DNA of 64,000 nt from RDXT01 sp033765305 (GTDB lineage Bacteria; Bacteroidota; Bacteroidia; J057). The translations under genes and the position numbers were made by a program. Each line of letters begins with the position of its first letter. Position 1 is the first letter of the stretch. A model generated the notes under the pieces. It did no database searches and had not been told where the DNA came from. It saw only the letters and a program-made list of their open reading frames with translations. Where the stretch lies: the NCBI GenBank assembly GCA_033765305.1, contig JANRID010000018.1:124001-188000 (forward strand), given 5' to 3'. Below are positions 1-8,250 of this stretch, piece by piece.

Positions 1-387
1 GCCCAGGTGGCAGAGACGATGAAGCCTTATGCCGGGGAGGGCGATCCGCTGGAAGCCGTCCTGCACCATATCCGCCTGTCGGCGGAGCTGATGCAGGCGC
101 ACGCGCCGTTCTGGCGCCTGGTGCAGCAGCTCCGGTTTCAGCCCGAGGTGCAGCACGCCGCCGCCGGCCCCATTGCCGCTTTTCAGGAGACGGTCCGCAC
201 GGCGCTGACGCGCCAGTTTCAGCGGCTCGGCGCAGCGCAGCCCGAGCTGGAAGCGCTCACCTTGTTCGCGCTCATCGACGGCATGACCGTCCAGTACCTC
301 CAGGCCCCGGAACAATACCCCTTACTTCCGCTATATGAACACCTTATCCAATTCTACCGCCGCGCCTACGGCGTGGATCGATCCTGA
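1..387 (+). CDS. TetR-family regulator, C-terminal part (5' truncated by window)
   Basis: The reading frame is open from base 1 to a stop at 385-387, so only the last ~128 residues are visible. They form an all-helical segment resembling the ligand-binding, dimerising C-terminal domain of TetR repressors; the N-terminal helix-turn-helix lies outside the window. The stop overlaps the next gene, whose ATG is at 335, by 53 bases, so the two are probably co-transcribed and the regulator may control the hydrolase. The family call rests on overall helical character and context rather than on a diagnostic motif. Confidence 0.6.
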   Translation, partial: AQVAETMKPYAGEGDPLEAVLHHIRLSAELMQAHAPFWRLVQQLRFQPEVQHAAAGPIAAFQETVRTALTRQFQRLGAAQPELEALTLFALIDGMTVQYLQAPEQYPLLPLYEHLIQFYRRAYGVDRS

Positions 388-1222
388 GCTGTACCCCTTC
401 CGCCCGCATTTCCTGGACATCGGCGGCCACCGGATGCACTACGTGGACGAGGGCAGCGGCCCGGTCATCCTGTTTGCGCACGGCACGCCCGAGTGGTCCT
501 TCGGCTGGCGGGACCTGATCCGCGGCCTCCGGGACCGCTACCGCTGCATCGCGCCCGATCTGCTGGGCTTCGGGCTGTCGGACAAGCCTGCGGATGCGGA
601 CTATTCCGTACAGGCGCATGCGCTGCGGCTTCAGGCGCTCGTCCGGCAGCTTGATCTGCAGGATATTCACCTGGTGGCCAATGACTTCGGCGTATCCATC
701 GCGCTGTACAGCGCCCTGCAGGAACCGGAGCGCTTTGCGCGGATCTGCCTCTTCAACGGGTGGATGCGACCGCTGGACCGGGATCCCCGCTATGCCTGGC
801 CCGCGCAGGTGATGCGCAGTCCCCTGGGGCGCTGGCTGTACCTGCACCGCAATTTCCCCGTCACCTTCATCATGCCGGCCGCATTCGGAGACCGGAAAAA
901 GCTGACGCCGGACGTGCACCGGCATTACCTCCAGGCCCTCGATACGGCAGAGAAACGCATCGCCGCCTATACCTTTTCGCGGGAGCTGCTGGGTGCCACC
1001 GACTTCTGGACTGCGGAATGGCAGCAGCTGCCGGTCCTCCGGGACAAGCCCTTCCTGTTTTTCTGGGGCATGAAGGACGCGTTTATACCGGCATCGGAAC
1101 TGGCGCACTGGCTGCGGGCGCTGCCCCACGCGCACGTGATCCGGGTGCCGGAGGCCGGGCATTTTGTGCAGGAGGAAGTGCCGGAGCTGATGATCCGAGA
1201 ACTGCGGCAGTTCTTCGGATAA
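335..1222 (+). CDS. alpha/beta hydrolase, haloalkane dehalogenase-like
   Basis: 295-residue alpha/beta-hydrolase with an aspartate nucleophile, as in haloalkane dehalogenases and relatives. Visible elements: the HGTP oxyanion-side loop at residues 49-52, the nucleophile elbow with Asp117 (VANDFG), an acid in GMKDAF (Asp248), and the catalytic histidine in EAGHF (His276). In proven dehalogenases the residue after the nucleophile is Trp and the HGxP loop carries Asn or Glu, both holding the halide; here they are Phe118 and Thr51, so dehalogenation cannot be assumed. The start at 335 is kept because the residues before the next Met (YPFRPHFLDIGG) belong to the family's usual N-terminus. It overlaps the TetR-like gene by 53 bases. 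No signal peptide, so cytoplasmic. Confidence 0.85.
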   Translation: MNTLSNSTAAPTAWIDPELYPFRPHFLDIGGHRMHYVDEGSGPVILFAHGTPEWSFGWRDLIRGLRDRYRCIAPDLLGFGLSDKPADADYSVQAHALRLQALVRQLDLQDIHLVANDFGVSIALYSALQEPERFARICLFNGWMRPLDRDPRYAWPAQVMRSPLGRWLYLHRNFPVTFIMPAAFGDRKKLTPDVHRHYLQALDTAEKRIAAYTFSRELLGATDFWTAEWQQLPVLRDKPFLFFWGMKDAFIPASELAHWLRALPHAHVIRVPEAGHFVQEEVPELMIRELRQFFG

Positions 1223-1364
1223 ACGGGCCTGCCGGAATATCCAGGAATGTGCCATCCGCCCGGATATTCCGGCAGCTCATCCGGGGCTGGGCTGCCAGCC
1301 GTTGCAAAAATGCAGCCAGCGCTGTATACTCGCTGCTTCACCCCCTGTGCACCTCCACGTGTAT

Positions 1365-1946
1365 ATGAAACATGCAATGTATGCCGCGGCGGCCATCGCC
1401 GCCCTCCTGGCTGTGTCCTGCGCCGAACCCCCGCATGCCCCGGCTGCCCAGCAGCCTGCTGCACCCGATTCTGCCGCCCTCGTCGCGCGGGGCGAGTATC
1501 TGGTCACCATCGGCGGCTGCAACGACTGCCACTCCCCCAAGCGCATGGGGCCAGCCGGCCCCGAAATCATCCCGGAGCTGATGCTGTCCGGCTATCCGGC
1601 CAGCCAGCCGGTGCCTGCCTTCGACAGCAAGATGCTTGCGCAGGGATTTTCCATGTTTACGCCGGATCTGACCGCTGCGGCAGGCCCCTGGGGCGTCTCC
1701 TTTGCTGCCAATCTCACCTCCGACGAAACCGGCATCGGCAACTGGACGGCAGCGCAGTTTGAGCGCGCGCTGCGGGAAGGCAAGTCCAAAGGCCTCGAAG
1801 GCGGGCGGGCGCTGCTGCCCCCGATGCCCTGGATGAACCTGTCCGGGGCCAAGTCCGAGGACCTCCAGGCGATGTTTGCCTACCTGAAAAGCACGCCGCC
1901 GGTGCGCAATGTAGTGCCGGCCCCCATCCCGCCGGCCGGCAACTGA
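1365..1946 (+). CDS. cytochrome c-domain lipoprotein
   Basis: 193-residue exported lipoprotein carrying a single c-type heme. The chosen ATG (1365) gives a short basic start, a hydrophobic stretch and a lipobox LAVSC with Cys19; the longer upstream frame would hide this signal. The heme-binding motif CNDCH is at residues 52-56, and Met154 in PPMPW is the probable distal ligand, followed by the usual C-terminal helix (SEDLQAMFAYLKS) of small class I cytochromes. Probably anchored to a membrane facing the periplasm as an electron carrier; its partner enzyme is not in the window. It stands alone, 142 bases after the hydrolase and convergent with the next gene. Confidence 0.85.
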   Translation: MKHAMYAAAAIAALLAVSCAEPPHAPAAQQPAAPDSAALVARGEYLVTIGGCNDCHSPKRMGPAGPEIIPELMLSGYPASQPVPAFDSKMLAQGFSMFTPDLTAAAGPWGVSFAANLTSDETGIGNWTAAQFERALREGKSKGLEGGRALLPPMPWMNLSGAKSEDLQAMFAYLKSTPPVRNVVPAPIPPAGN

Positions 1947-1957
1947 GGCGGGATGCG

Positions 1958-3307
1958 CTAGCGGGAGCGGAACAGCGTATGCACCCCCCGGGTGACGGGG
2001 ATGCGCAGGCTGCTCCGCTCCAGCCTGTTTCCGTTCAGCCGCCAGTACGCTACATACCCCTGCCGGGGGTAGCGCTCGTAGCGGTCGTGGTAAATGGCAA
2101 CTGCCACGCCGCGGCCTTCCGCGTCGAATACGGCATCTTCCGGCAGTTCGCCCTCGAAGCCGTACTCTTCGCCCTGGGTCTGCAGGCTGCCGGTCGCCGG
2201 ATCTATCTGCACCAGGCTCAGCGAAGCATAGCGCTGAGCGGGAATCAGGGCATAGGGGAAGCCGCGGGGCAGATAGGTGCGCCGCATGTTGACGGTGACG
2301 GCCCAGCGTCCATCGGGGCTCAGATCAAATCCTTCCGGGCTCAGGCCGACGGGAGCGCGGGAGACGATCTGGTGCTGCCCCGCCGGATCGAAGGCGACGG
2401 ATATCAGGCTGCCGGGCCGGTTGGTTACAGCGCCGGCGGGGCCGTCGCCCCATGCCACATCGGACAGGATAAAAAACCGCCCGTCAGGCGTCCAGTTTCC
2501 TACAGACCAGCAGGTAGCCACCTGCCGGAGCGGGCTGCCGACGGGCAGGATCTGCAGGCCGGCAGAATCGCCGGCCACCTTGAAAAATGCCAGGTCTTCG
2601 GTATGCAGGTTGACCGCCAGGATGTCGCCAGCCGGGCTGAATTCCACGGTTTTGATCCCGGAATCGGTACCCAGGTCGTGCCGGGCTCCGGACACCGGCT
2701 GGCGGAATATGCGGCTGATCAGCCCGTCGCGCAGGACTGCCACGATCAGCTCGTCCCGGCCGTTTTCGCTGGAAGCAGTCGCCAGCAGGGTACCTTCGGC
2801 ATTCAGGGTGGCCGAGGTCAGGTTGGGCCCCAGGTCCACCTGCTGCACCACGGCTGCCGCAGCTACATCCACAACGGACATCTGCCGCCCTGCCGGCAGG
2901 CTTTCCCATATATTCTCCACCCGGCCGGTGCTGTTTGGAAAGGGGCCGCGGGTCTCTGCTGCATAGGCCCAGCGGCCATCCGGGCTGGCCGTCAGCACGG
3001 CTGGCCAGGAGACCACCGAGTTGCTTACGGCTACCGAGCGGACGGAAGTCTGGCCTGGCGCTGTAAAGCGGATGATGGCCAGGGAATCTTCGGTCCCTGC
3101 AACTTTGTTTGCGACCCCGTCTGCGTAGGCTCCGCCGATCTGGTCGGCATCCGAGAGGGCCAGCAGCGTACCGCTGAAATAGGGCTCATATCCGGCCGGC
3201 GGCACCAGGGCGATGCGGCTGCGGCAGTGGGTAAGGGTAAGTGCAAGCGCTGCGGAGAGCAGCAGCAGGGCCGGCAGCAGGACAGCACGGCGGAGGCGGT
3301 GATTCAT
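1958..3307 (-). CDS. beta-propeller-like exported protein
   Basis: 449-residue exported protein, starting at the ATG complementary to 3305-3307 (the frame opens slightly earlier but only this Met begins a signal). A hydrophobic N-terminal stretch ends in LTLTHC, possibly a weak lipobox. The body has repeated blades of the type 'S-P-D-G-R-W-A' (for example ASPDGRWAYAAE, LSPDGRWAVTVN, FSPAGDILAVNL), as in lactonase or YVTN-type seven-bladed propellers. No catalytic residues are recognised, so function is unknown; a binding or scaffold role at the cell surface or in the periplasm is the usual inference. Divergent from the Crp/Fnr-like gene, with an AT-rich palindrome between them. Confidence 0.7.
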   Translation of the reverse strand: MNHRLRRAVLLPALLLLSAALALTLTHCRSRIALVPPAGYEPYFSGTLLALSDADQIGGAYADGVANKVAGTEDSLAIIRFTAPGQTSVRSVAVSNSVVSWPAVLTASPDGRWAYAAETRGPFPNSTGRVENIWESLPAGRQMSVVDVAAAAVVQQVDLGPNLTSATLNAEGTLLATASSENGRDELIVAVLRDGLISRIFRQPVSGARHDLGTDSGIKTVEFSPAGDILAVNLHTEDLAFFKVAGDSAGLQILPVGSPLRQVATCWSVGNWTPDGRFFILSDVAWGDGPAGAVTNRPGSLISVAFDPAGQHQIVSRAPVGLSPEGFDLSPDGRWAVTVNMRRTYLPRGFPYALIPAQRYASLSLVQIDPATGSLQTQGEEYGFEGELPEDAVFDAEGRGVAVAIYHDRYERYPRQGYVAYWRLNGNRLERSSLRIPVTRGVHTLFRSR

Positions 3308-3359
3308 AGACGTATGCAGTAAGATGCAGTGCAAACCTCCGCAGGGGCATCCGCGTATG

Positions 3360-3377
3360 TTTTACCAATTGATAAAA
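3360..3377. promoter_or_regulatory. imperfect palindrome in divergent promoter region
   Basis: TTTTACCAATTGATAAAA matches its own reverse complement at 16 of 18 positions. It lies between the divergently transcribed propeller gene (start 3307) and the Crp/Fnr-like gene (start 3437), in a locally AT-rich patch within GC-rich DNA. This is where an operator for both genes, possibly bound by the regulator itself, would be expected. Binding is inference. Confidence 0.4.
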
Positions 3378-3436
3378 AATGAGTGCCTGCCGGAGCAGCA
3401 GCCCTCCGCAGGCATTCCCCGGTATGTGCAACGAGC

Positions 3437-4027
3437 ATGGAGATGGACGCATTACGGCAATTTCTGACCCCTTTCATCCGCCTGAGCGATGAGGCCTGGG
3501 CGCGGATCGAAGCACGTACAGGCCGCCAGTCCCTGCGGCGGGGCGAATATTACCTGCGGGAAGGCCAGGTATGTCGCCGGCTTGGATTCATCACCGAAGG
3601 GGTCTGCCGGTATACCTGGACGCATGAGCAAGGGCAGGAATCCACGCGTTATTTTGTGCAGGAAGGGCAGTTTCTGAGTGCGGTGGACAGTTTTTCCTCC
3701 CAAACCCCTTCCGAAAGCAGCATTCAGGCCGTGACGCCCTGCGAAGTGCTGACACTTTCCTTCGAGTCGTATCAGGCGCTGTTCAACGAAATCCCCGGAT
3801 GGGGCGCAGCCGTGCACCGGATCACGGAAGCCGCTATGATGGAGAAAATGCAGCGCATTGCCCCCATGATTCAGCAGGATGCCCGCACCCGCTACGAGCA
3901 GCTCATGCGGACGCAGCCCGATCTTCTGCGCCGGGTGCCATTGGGCTACATTGCGAGTTATCTGGGCATTACCCCGCAGTCGCTCAGCCGGCTGCGGCGG
4001 GAGCGGCCTCCGGTCAGCGCATCCTGA
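3437..4027 (+). CDS. Crp/Fnr-family transcription regulator
   Basis: 196-residue cytoplasmic regulator. Residues ~1-115 look like a cyclic-nucleotide-binding-type beta-roll (GEYYLREGQVCRRLGFITEG), followed by a dimerisation helix and a short C-terminal helix-turn-helix (YIASYLGITPQSLSRLRRE). No iron-sulfur cysteine cluster of the FNR kind is present. The ATG at 3437 is preferred over the longer frame because it begins directly before the conserved 'LRQFLTPFIRLSDEAW' segment. A second member of the same subfamily is encoded at 60895-61473. The 3' end overlaps the convergent neighbour by 14 bases. Ligand unknown; in Bacteroidota such proteins often lack the residues that bind cAMP. Confidence 0.85.
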   Translation: MEMDALRQFLTPFIRLSDEAWARIEARTGRQSLRRGEYYLREGQVCRRLGFITEGVCRYTWTHEQGQESTRYFVQEGQFLSAVDSFSSQTPSESSIQAVTPCEVLTLSFESYQALFNEIPGWGAAVHRITEAAMMEKMQRIAPMIQQDARTRYEQLMRTQPDLLRRVPLGYIASYLGITPQSLSRLRRERPPVSAS

Positions 4028-4604
4028 GCACTTTCCGGGGCAGGATCTCCTCCAGCATCGGCGAGGGCGGATCGGATTTTTCGAGCAGCTTCCAGCCTGC
4101 GTATGCCGGATCGAGGATGGCATACATGCTGCTTTCGTACTCGACGGTGAAGGTCTGCTGCGCTGCGTCGTAGGCAACCTGCTGCTTGCCGTACACAGCT
4201 GTCAGCGACTGGCGCATTGACTCCACTGCATCGCTGTCTGCCTCCTCCATGCGCATAGAGCTCCCGGAGCGGTAGCGGAGCAATACATACCGGATGCCGT
4301 CCGCCTCGACCGCCTTCGAGATGGATTCGAGCCTGTTGTAGACGATCCGGATGGGGACAGCGCTATCGGCATAGGCTTCGTGGATAGCCGCCCCGATTGT
4401 CTGGCGGGAGATCATGCGGAACAGCTCCGGGTAGATGCAGTCCAGCATCCGGCTGGTGTCTGCCTGCAGGGAGGCTGCGGCATACGCATCGAAGACCTTG
4501 CGGATTTCTTGCTCAGGATCTTGAGCATGAAGGAATTGTGCGGATAAGCACAGCAGGAGGGCGCTGATCCGCAGCGAGGCGTGTACGGATGAAGCTGCAT
4601 GCAT
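4014..4604 (-). CDS. exported hypothetical protein
   Basis: 196-residue protein with a clear signal peptide (hydrophobic ISALLLCLSAQ followed by FLHAQ, probable cleavage after the Ala). The mature part, beginning DPEQEIRKVFDAYAAASLQAD, has the look of a small NTF2/SnoaL-like or DUF4440-type fold (helix, then antiparallel strands), but no family is recognised with certainty. Its last 14 bases overlap the end of the Crp/Fnr-like gene tail to tail. It is followed on the opposite side by the DUF4180 gene 11 bases upstream on the same strand, so the two may be co-transcribed. Confidence 0.7.
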   Translation of the reverse strand: MHAASSVHASLRISALLLCLSAQFLHAQDPEQEIRKVFDAYAAASLQADTSRMLDCIYPELFRMISRQTIGAAIHEAYADSAVPIRIVYNRLESISKAVEADGIRYVLLRYRSGSSMRMEEADSDAVESMRQSLTAVYGKQQVAYDAAQQTFTVEYESSMYAILDPAYAGWKLLEKSDPPSPMLEEILPRKVLRMR

Positions 4605-4615
4605 AGGAAAGGAAG

Positions 4616-4978
4616 TCAGCTGGTACGCAGGGTTTGAAGGGCTTCTGCTGCCGAGGCGGCGAAGCAGATCTGGCGGCCCCGGTTGCTTTCGGTAATGAAT
4701 GCCTGCAGGCTCCGGCTGGCATAGGCAGCCCAGTCGCCCACAATGGCAAGGCGGATGCGGTAGTTGGTGAATTTTTGCAGCAGTTCGCCGGCCAGCCCGG
4801 TTTTGAGGTCGAAAAAGGCCGGATCGAAGGACTCGGCATGCAGAAGCAGCCGGTCGTGCCCGCTGAAGTACACCTCGCCCAGCAGGTCCATTCCGTCCTG
4901 CTGCGAGGCGATCCGCAGCTGGCCGGGCATCAGCTCGGCAACCCGACGGTCGCCGGGAAAATGAATCACAAACGGCAT
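4616..4978 (-). CDS. DUF4180 domain protein
   Basis: 120-residue cytoplasmic protein with the signature run of DUF4180: a GEVYFSGHDRLLLHAESF block, then FFDLKTGLAGELLQKF and NYRIRLAIVGD, and an FITESNRG motif near the C-terminus. Function of the family is unknown. The ATG at 4978 is chosen; ten more residues upstream are possible but poor. A TATCTTAG box on the minus strand at 4986-4993 lies only seven bases before this ATG, which would give a transcript with almost no leader if it is the -7 element. The exported hypothetical gene follows after 11 bases. Confidence 0.8.
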   Translation of the reverse strand: MPFVIHFPGDRRVAELMPGQLRIASQQDGMDLLGEVYFSGHDRLLLHAESFDPAFFDLKTGLAGELLQKFTNYRIRLAIVGDWAAYASRSLQAFITESNRGRQICFAASAAEALQTLRTS

Positions 4979-5064
4979 GATGCTGCTAAGATACGGAATT
5001 TCTCCCAATCTGCCGGGGACCGCCTATGCAGAATCAGCCGACGGAACCGGGCAGCTGCCGGCCC

Positions 5065-5811
5065 TCAGTCTGCCGGATAAAACGCATCCGCGAAGCGGTA
5101 CTGATGATAGCCTTGTCCGAGGTGGTCGCCCAGGATGTTGAAGTAGCAGTGATCGCCGCCGCCGAATGGCGATACAATCAGCGTATCAGCCAACTGCACC
5201 CAGCTGATCGACCAGCCCGCCGGCAGGGTCACGTCCAGGTCCGGCTCGCCGGTCTCCGTCGCATGCATGACATACAAGTTGCCTACGCCGTCGCTCAGCT
5301 GGCAGATGCTGTCGGTGTACATCAGCGCCTGGCATTTGCGGATGGTCTTGATTACCAGGGTGCCGGGATCGGGATGCAGCAGATCGGTTTTCTCGTCTTC
5401 CGGCACGAAGGCTACCGCCACCGGCTCGGCCAGTGCCACCCAGGTATAGCCTTTATACTCGTGAAAGCTCAGGCAGTCTGCTCCGCTGCAGTCCGCAGGC
5501 CGGTCCGGCGAGCGGTAGAAACAGGTTTTGTCGAACAGCAGGTTGCGGTCGATGTTCTTCTTCCAGGGAAACCCGGGGGTGAACGCATCCCATTCGTCCA
5601 GCGGAACCGGGTTGTCGCCGCCGCTGACCACGACGAGCTGCTTCGACTGGTTGATGAGTTCTTTCGCAAATTCGATGTCCTGCCAGACCATCTCAGCCGG
5701 CACCGGCGACAGTTCGGTGGAGAATTTCAGCCCGGCTTTTTCTACAGTAGGAATGCCGCAGGCGCTGATCAGCAGCCAAGGCAGGATAACCCATACGGAA
5801 ATATAGCGCAT
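5065..5811 (-). CDS. lipoprotein of unknown function
   Basis: 248 residues starting at the ATG complementary to 5809-5811. MRYISVWVILPWLLISACG is a lipoprotein signal with Cys at the end of ISAC. The mature part contains several cysteines (for example CFYRSPDRPADCSGADC) and a beta-rich C-terminal half but no family I recognise. It is probably an envelope lipoprotein. Divergent from the nucleotidase gene across 238 bases that include a run of 12 adenines. The stop is 86 bases from the start of the DUF4180 gene, on the same strand. Confidence 0.7.
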   Translation of the reverse strand: MRYISVWVILPWLLISACGIPTVEKAGLKFSTELSPVPAEMVWQDIEFAKELINQSKQLVVVSGGDNPVPLDEWDAFTPGFPWKKNIDRNLLFDKTCFYRSPDRPADCSGADCLSFHEYKGYTWVALAEPVAVAFVPEDEKTDLLHPDPGTLVIKTIRKCQALMYTDSICQLSDGVGNLYVMHATETGEPDLDVTLPAGWSISWVQLADTLIVSPFGGGDHCYFNILGDHLGQGYHQYRFADAFYPAD

Positions 5812-5880
5812 ACATGGGAGGATGAAGGATGACCAATACAAATGAAACCGCAGCAGACAGCCCCTGGTTGCCGACGGATC

Positions 5881-5892
5881 AAAAAAAAAAAA
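5881..5892. repeat. poly-A tract (A12)
   Basis: Twelve consecutive adenines in the intergenic region between the divergent lipoprotein (start 5811) and nucleotidase (start 6050) genes, surrounded by GC-rich sequence. Such a tract is prone to length change and can bend DNA; an effect on the two promoters is only inferred. Confidence 0.7.
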
Positions 5893-6049
5893 CGCTTTCC
5901 CCCGGCGCGGAGCCATCGTGCGGCACCGCCGCCGCTCCGGGCCTTGCCTCCGCCAGTGCGAGCTGCCAGGTAGTTTTCGCTGTGCGGCAGCGGGCTCACG
6001 GCTTTTTTCCTTCGGTTCCAGCCTGTATTTTCGCGGAAACCCATTTCCT

Positions 6050-7558
6050 ATGCCCCGCCTTCCGCTTCCCCTGCTTGGCCTGCTCCTGCTGGGCGCCTGC
6101 CGTTCCCTGCAGCCTGCTGCCGCCCCTGAAGCCAGCCCCGCCGCGATCCTGCTGCATATCAACGATGTGTACGAAATTGCCCCGCTCGAAAAAGGCACGG
6201 TCGGCGGCATGGCGCGCGTCGCCGCCCTTGAGCAGGCCCTGCTCCGCGAAGACCCTGACACCTATACCCTGCTGGCAGGCGATTTCCTGAGCCCCTCGGT
6301 CATCGGCACGGTGAAAATCGGCGAGGAACGCGTGCGCGGCGCGCAGATGGTTTCGGTGATGAACCAGGCCGGCGTGGACCTGGTCTGCTTCGGCAACCAC
6401 GAGTTTGACCTCAAAGCAGAGGAACTCCAGAAGCGCCTCGACGAATCGCAGTTCGGCTGGATCTCCGGCAATGTGCACCGCAAGACCGAGGCCGGGCAGG
6501 TGCCCTTCCTGCAGCGCGGGCAGCCCCTGCCGCGTTACCAGCTCTACACCGTGCAGGATGCCCGCGGCCGCAGCCGCCGCATCGGCGTGATCACCGTCTG
6601 CCTGGATGCCAACCAGCCCGGCTATGTCGCCTATGCCGACCCCTATGCCAGTGCTGCCGAAGACTTCGCCGCGCTGCAGCCGCAGGCGGATGCCATTGTG
6701 GCGCTGACCCACCTGAGCATCGAGGAGGACCGCGAGCTGGCGCGCCGCCTGCCGGGGCTGGCCCTCATCATGGGCGGCCATGAGCACGAGCAGCATTTCG
6801 AGCGCGTGGGCCCGGTGCCCATCGCCAAAGCCGATGCCAATGCCAAAAGCGCCTGGGTTCACCGCATCGCCTTCACCCGGCAGGGGCAGCCCGCCGTGAC
6901 CTCGGAGGCCCGCCGCATCGATGCGCAGATCCCGCTGGAGCCGCGGACCGATTCGCTGGTCAAATCCTGGGAAAGCCGGGCCTATCAGGCCTTTCTGGCG
7001 CAGGGCTTCCGGCTGGACGAGCCCGTGGCACAGATCGCGGTGCCGCTCGACGGCCTGGAGGCTCATGTGCGCACGCAGCCCACGAACCTCGGCCAGGCCC
7101 TGGCCGAAGCCTGCTTCCGTTCCGCAGGCGGCGCCGACCTTGCGCTCATCAACAGCGGGTCCATCCGCCTGGACGATTACCTGCAGGGCGAGATCACCCA
7201 GTTCGACATCATCCGGGCGCTGCCCTTCGGCGGCAAGGTGCTGGGCGTGGACATGAAAGGCAGCCTGCTGCGGCAGGTGCTGGACATCGGCCTGGGCGCC
7301 AACCGGGGCGCAGGCGGCTACCTCCAGACGCACCGTGTGGTCCGCGCAGGCGATACCTGGGTCATCGGCGGGGCCGCACTTGACGACAAGCGGGTGTACC
7401 GCGTCGCCATCGGCGATTTCCTCATGACCGGCCAGGAGAAAAACCTCGGCTTCCTGCTGCCGACCCACCCGGACGTGCTGCGCGTGAACGAGCCTGCCGC
7501 AGGCTCCATCGGCTCCGATGTGCGCAAGGCGCTGATCGAGGTGCTGAAGAAGGGCTGA
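6050..7558 (+). CDS. 5'-nucleotidase / metallophosphatase lipoprotein
   Basis: 502 residues, two domains, UshA-like. The start at 6050 gives a lipoprotein signal (LLGLLLLGAC). The N-terminal metallophosphoesterase domain shows GDFLSP (Asp78), GNHEFD (Asn116-His117), ALTHLS (His221) and GGHEHE (His244, His246). The first metal motif, normally D-x-H, reads INDVYE here (Asp39-Val-Tyr41), so one metal-binding histidine is replaced by tyrosine. The C-terminal nucleotidase domain is present (SGSIRLDDYLQGEI, LPFGGKVLGVDMKG). Predicted to release nucleosides or phosphate from nucleotides or related phosphoesters outside the inner membrane. A TATTTTCG box about 15-25 bases before the ATG resembles a Bacteroidota -7 element. 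Confidence 0.85.
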   Translation: MPRLPLPLLGLLLLGACRSLQPAAAPEASPAAILLHINDVYEIAPLEKGTVGGMARVAALEQALLREDPDTYTLLAGDFLSPSVIGTVKIGEERVRGAQMVSVMNQAGVDLVCFGNHEFDLKAEELQKRLDESQFGWISGNVHRKTEAGQVPFLQRGQPLPRYQLYTVQDARGRSRRIGVITVCLDANQPGYVAYADPYASAAEDFAALQPQADAIVALTHLSIEEDRELARRLPGLALIMGGHEHEQHFERVGPVPIAKADANAKSAWVHRIAFTRQGQPAVTSEARRIDAQIPLEPRTDSLVKSWESRAYQAFLAQGFRLDEPVAQIAVPLDGLEAHVRTQPTNLGQALAEACFRSAGGADLALINSGSIRLDDYLQGEITQFDIIRALPFGGKVLGVDMKGSLLRQVLDIGLGANRGAGGYLQTHRVVRAGDTWVIGGAALDDKRVYRVAIGDFLMTGQEKNLGFLLPTHPDVLRVNEPAAGSIGSDVRKALIEVLKKG

Positions 7559-7577
7559 GTCCCGCGCTCGGCGGCCT

Positions 7578-8213
7578 TCAGGCGGCCGCGCCCATGCGCT
7601 CCAGCAGGGCCTGCTCCACTGCCTCGTACGGCTGGTAGCCGTAGCTGAGCATATGGGCCTGCTGCCCCTCGACGAAGAGCAGCGCCGGAAAGCCCTGGAT
7701 GCCCAGCCGGCTCACCCATTCGAACTCCTGCCAGGCGCCGGCGCGGAAGTCCTCCGACTGCAGCGCCTCCTCAAAGGCTGCGGCGTTCAGCCCATACCGC
7801 TCCGCGATAGGCAGGTACGGTGCCGGCGTATTGATCGGCTGGCCTTCGGCGAAAAAGGCCCGCTGCACATCGTGCGCAAAGGCAATGGCCGCGTCAGGTT
7901 TCACCGCTTTGACGATGGTCAGGGCGATGCCGGGCAGCTCGGAGCTGCTGACATAGTCCGGATCGCGGAGAATGCCTTCGAGAAAGCCCGGGCCGAAGGA
8001 TACGCCGGTCATCTCGCTGACGCGCTGGGAGGCAGGCAGCAGGTAGTCCGCCTTATCTGCCAGCGGGCCTACCCGGTCGCCGAGCACCATGCCGCCGCTG
8101 ATGATCTCGAAGGGAATGCGCCCGCCGTAGGTCTCGTGGAGGCGTTTGATTACCGGGCTGAATCCGTAGCACCAGCCGCAGAGGGCATCATAGATATAGA
8201 GGACTTGCTGCAT
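7578..8213 (-). CDS. DsbA-family oxidoreductase (FrnE-like)
   Basis: 211-residue thioredoxin-fold protein of the DSBA/FrnE group. The redox motif CGWC is at residues 12-15 right after the first beta strand (VLYIYDAL), followed by the long helical insertion and a C-terminal strand with GIQGFPALLFVEGQ, where the cis-proline sits. No signal peptide, so cytoplasmic, as for FrnE-like proteins. The start at 8213 is chosen because the frame upstream encodes unrelated Cys-rich sequence. It is the last of three minus-strand genes (outer-membrane protein, S41 protease, this one) with gaps of 12 and 37 bases, which suggests an operon. Confidence 0.85.
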   Translation of the reverse strand: MQQVLYIYDALCGWCYGFSPVIKRLHETYGGRIPFEIISGGMVLGDRVGPLADKADYLLPASQRVSEMTGVSFGPGFLEGILRDPDYVSSSELPGIALTIVKAVKPDAAIAFAHDVQRAFFAEGQPINTPAPYLPIAERYGLNAAAFEEALQSEDFRAGAWQEFEWVSRLGIQGFPALLFVEGQQAHMLSYGYQPYEAVEQALLERMGAAA

Positions 8214-8250
8214 GCGGATGCAAACGGATTCAGGCCTGGAAAGTTCGGGC

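Noticed and set aside
1979..3322. 447-codon open frame antisense to the propeller gene
   Set aside because: Low-complexity Gly/Gln/Arg-rich translation without start signal; the minus-strand product has a signal peptide and propeller blades.
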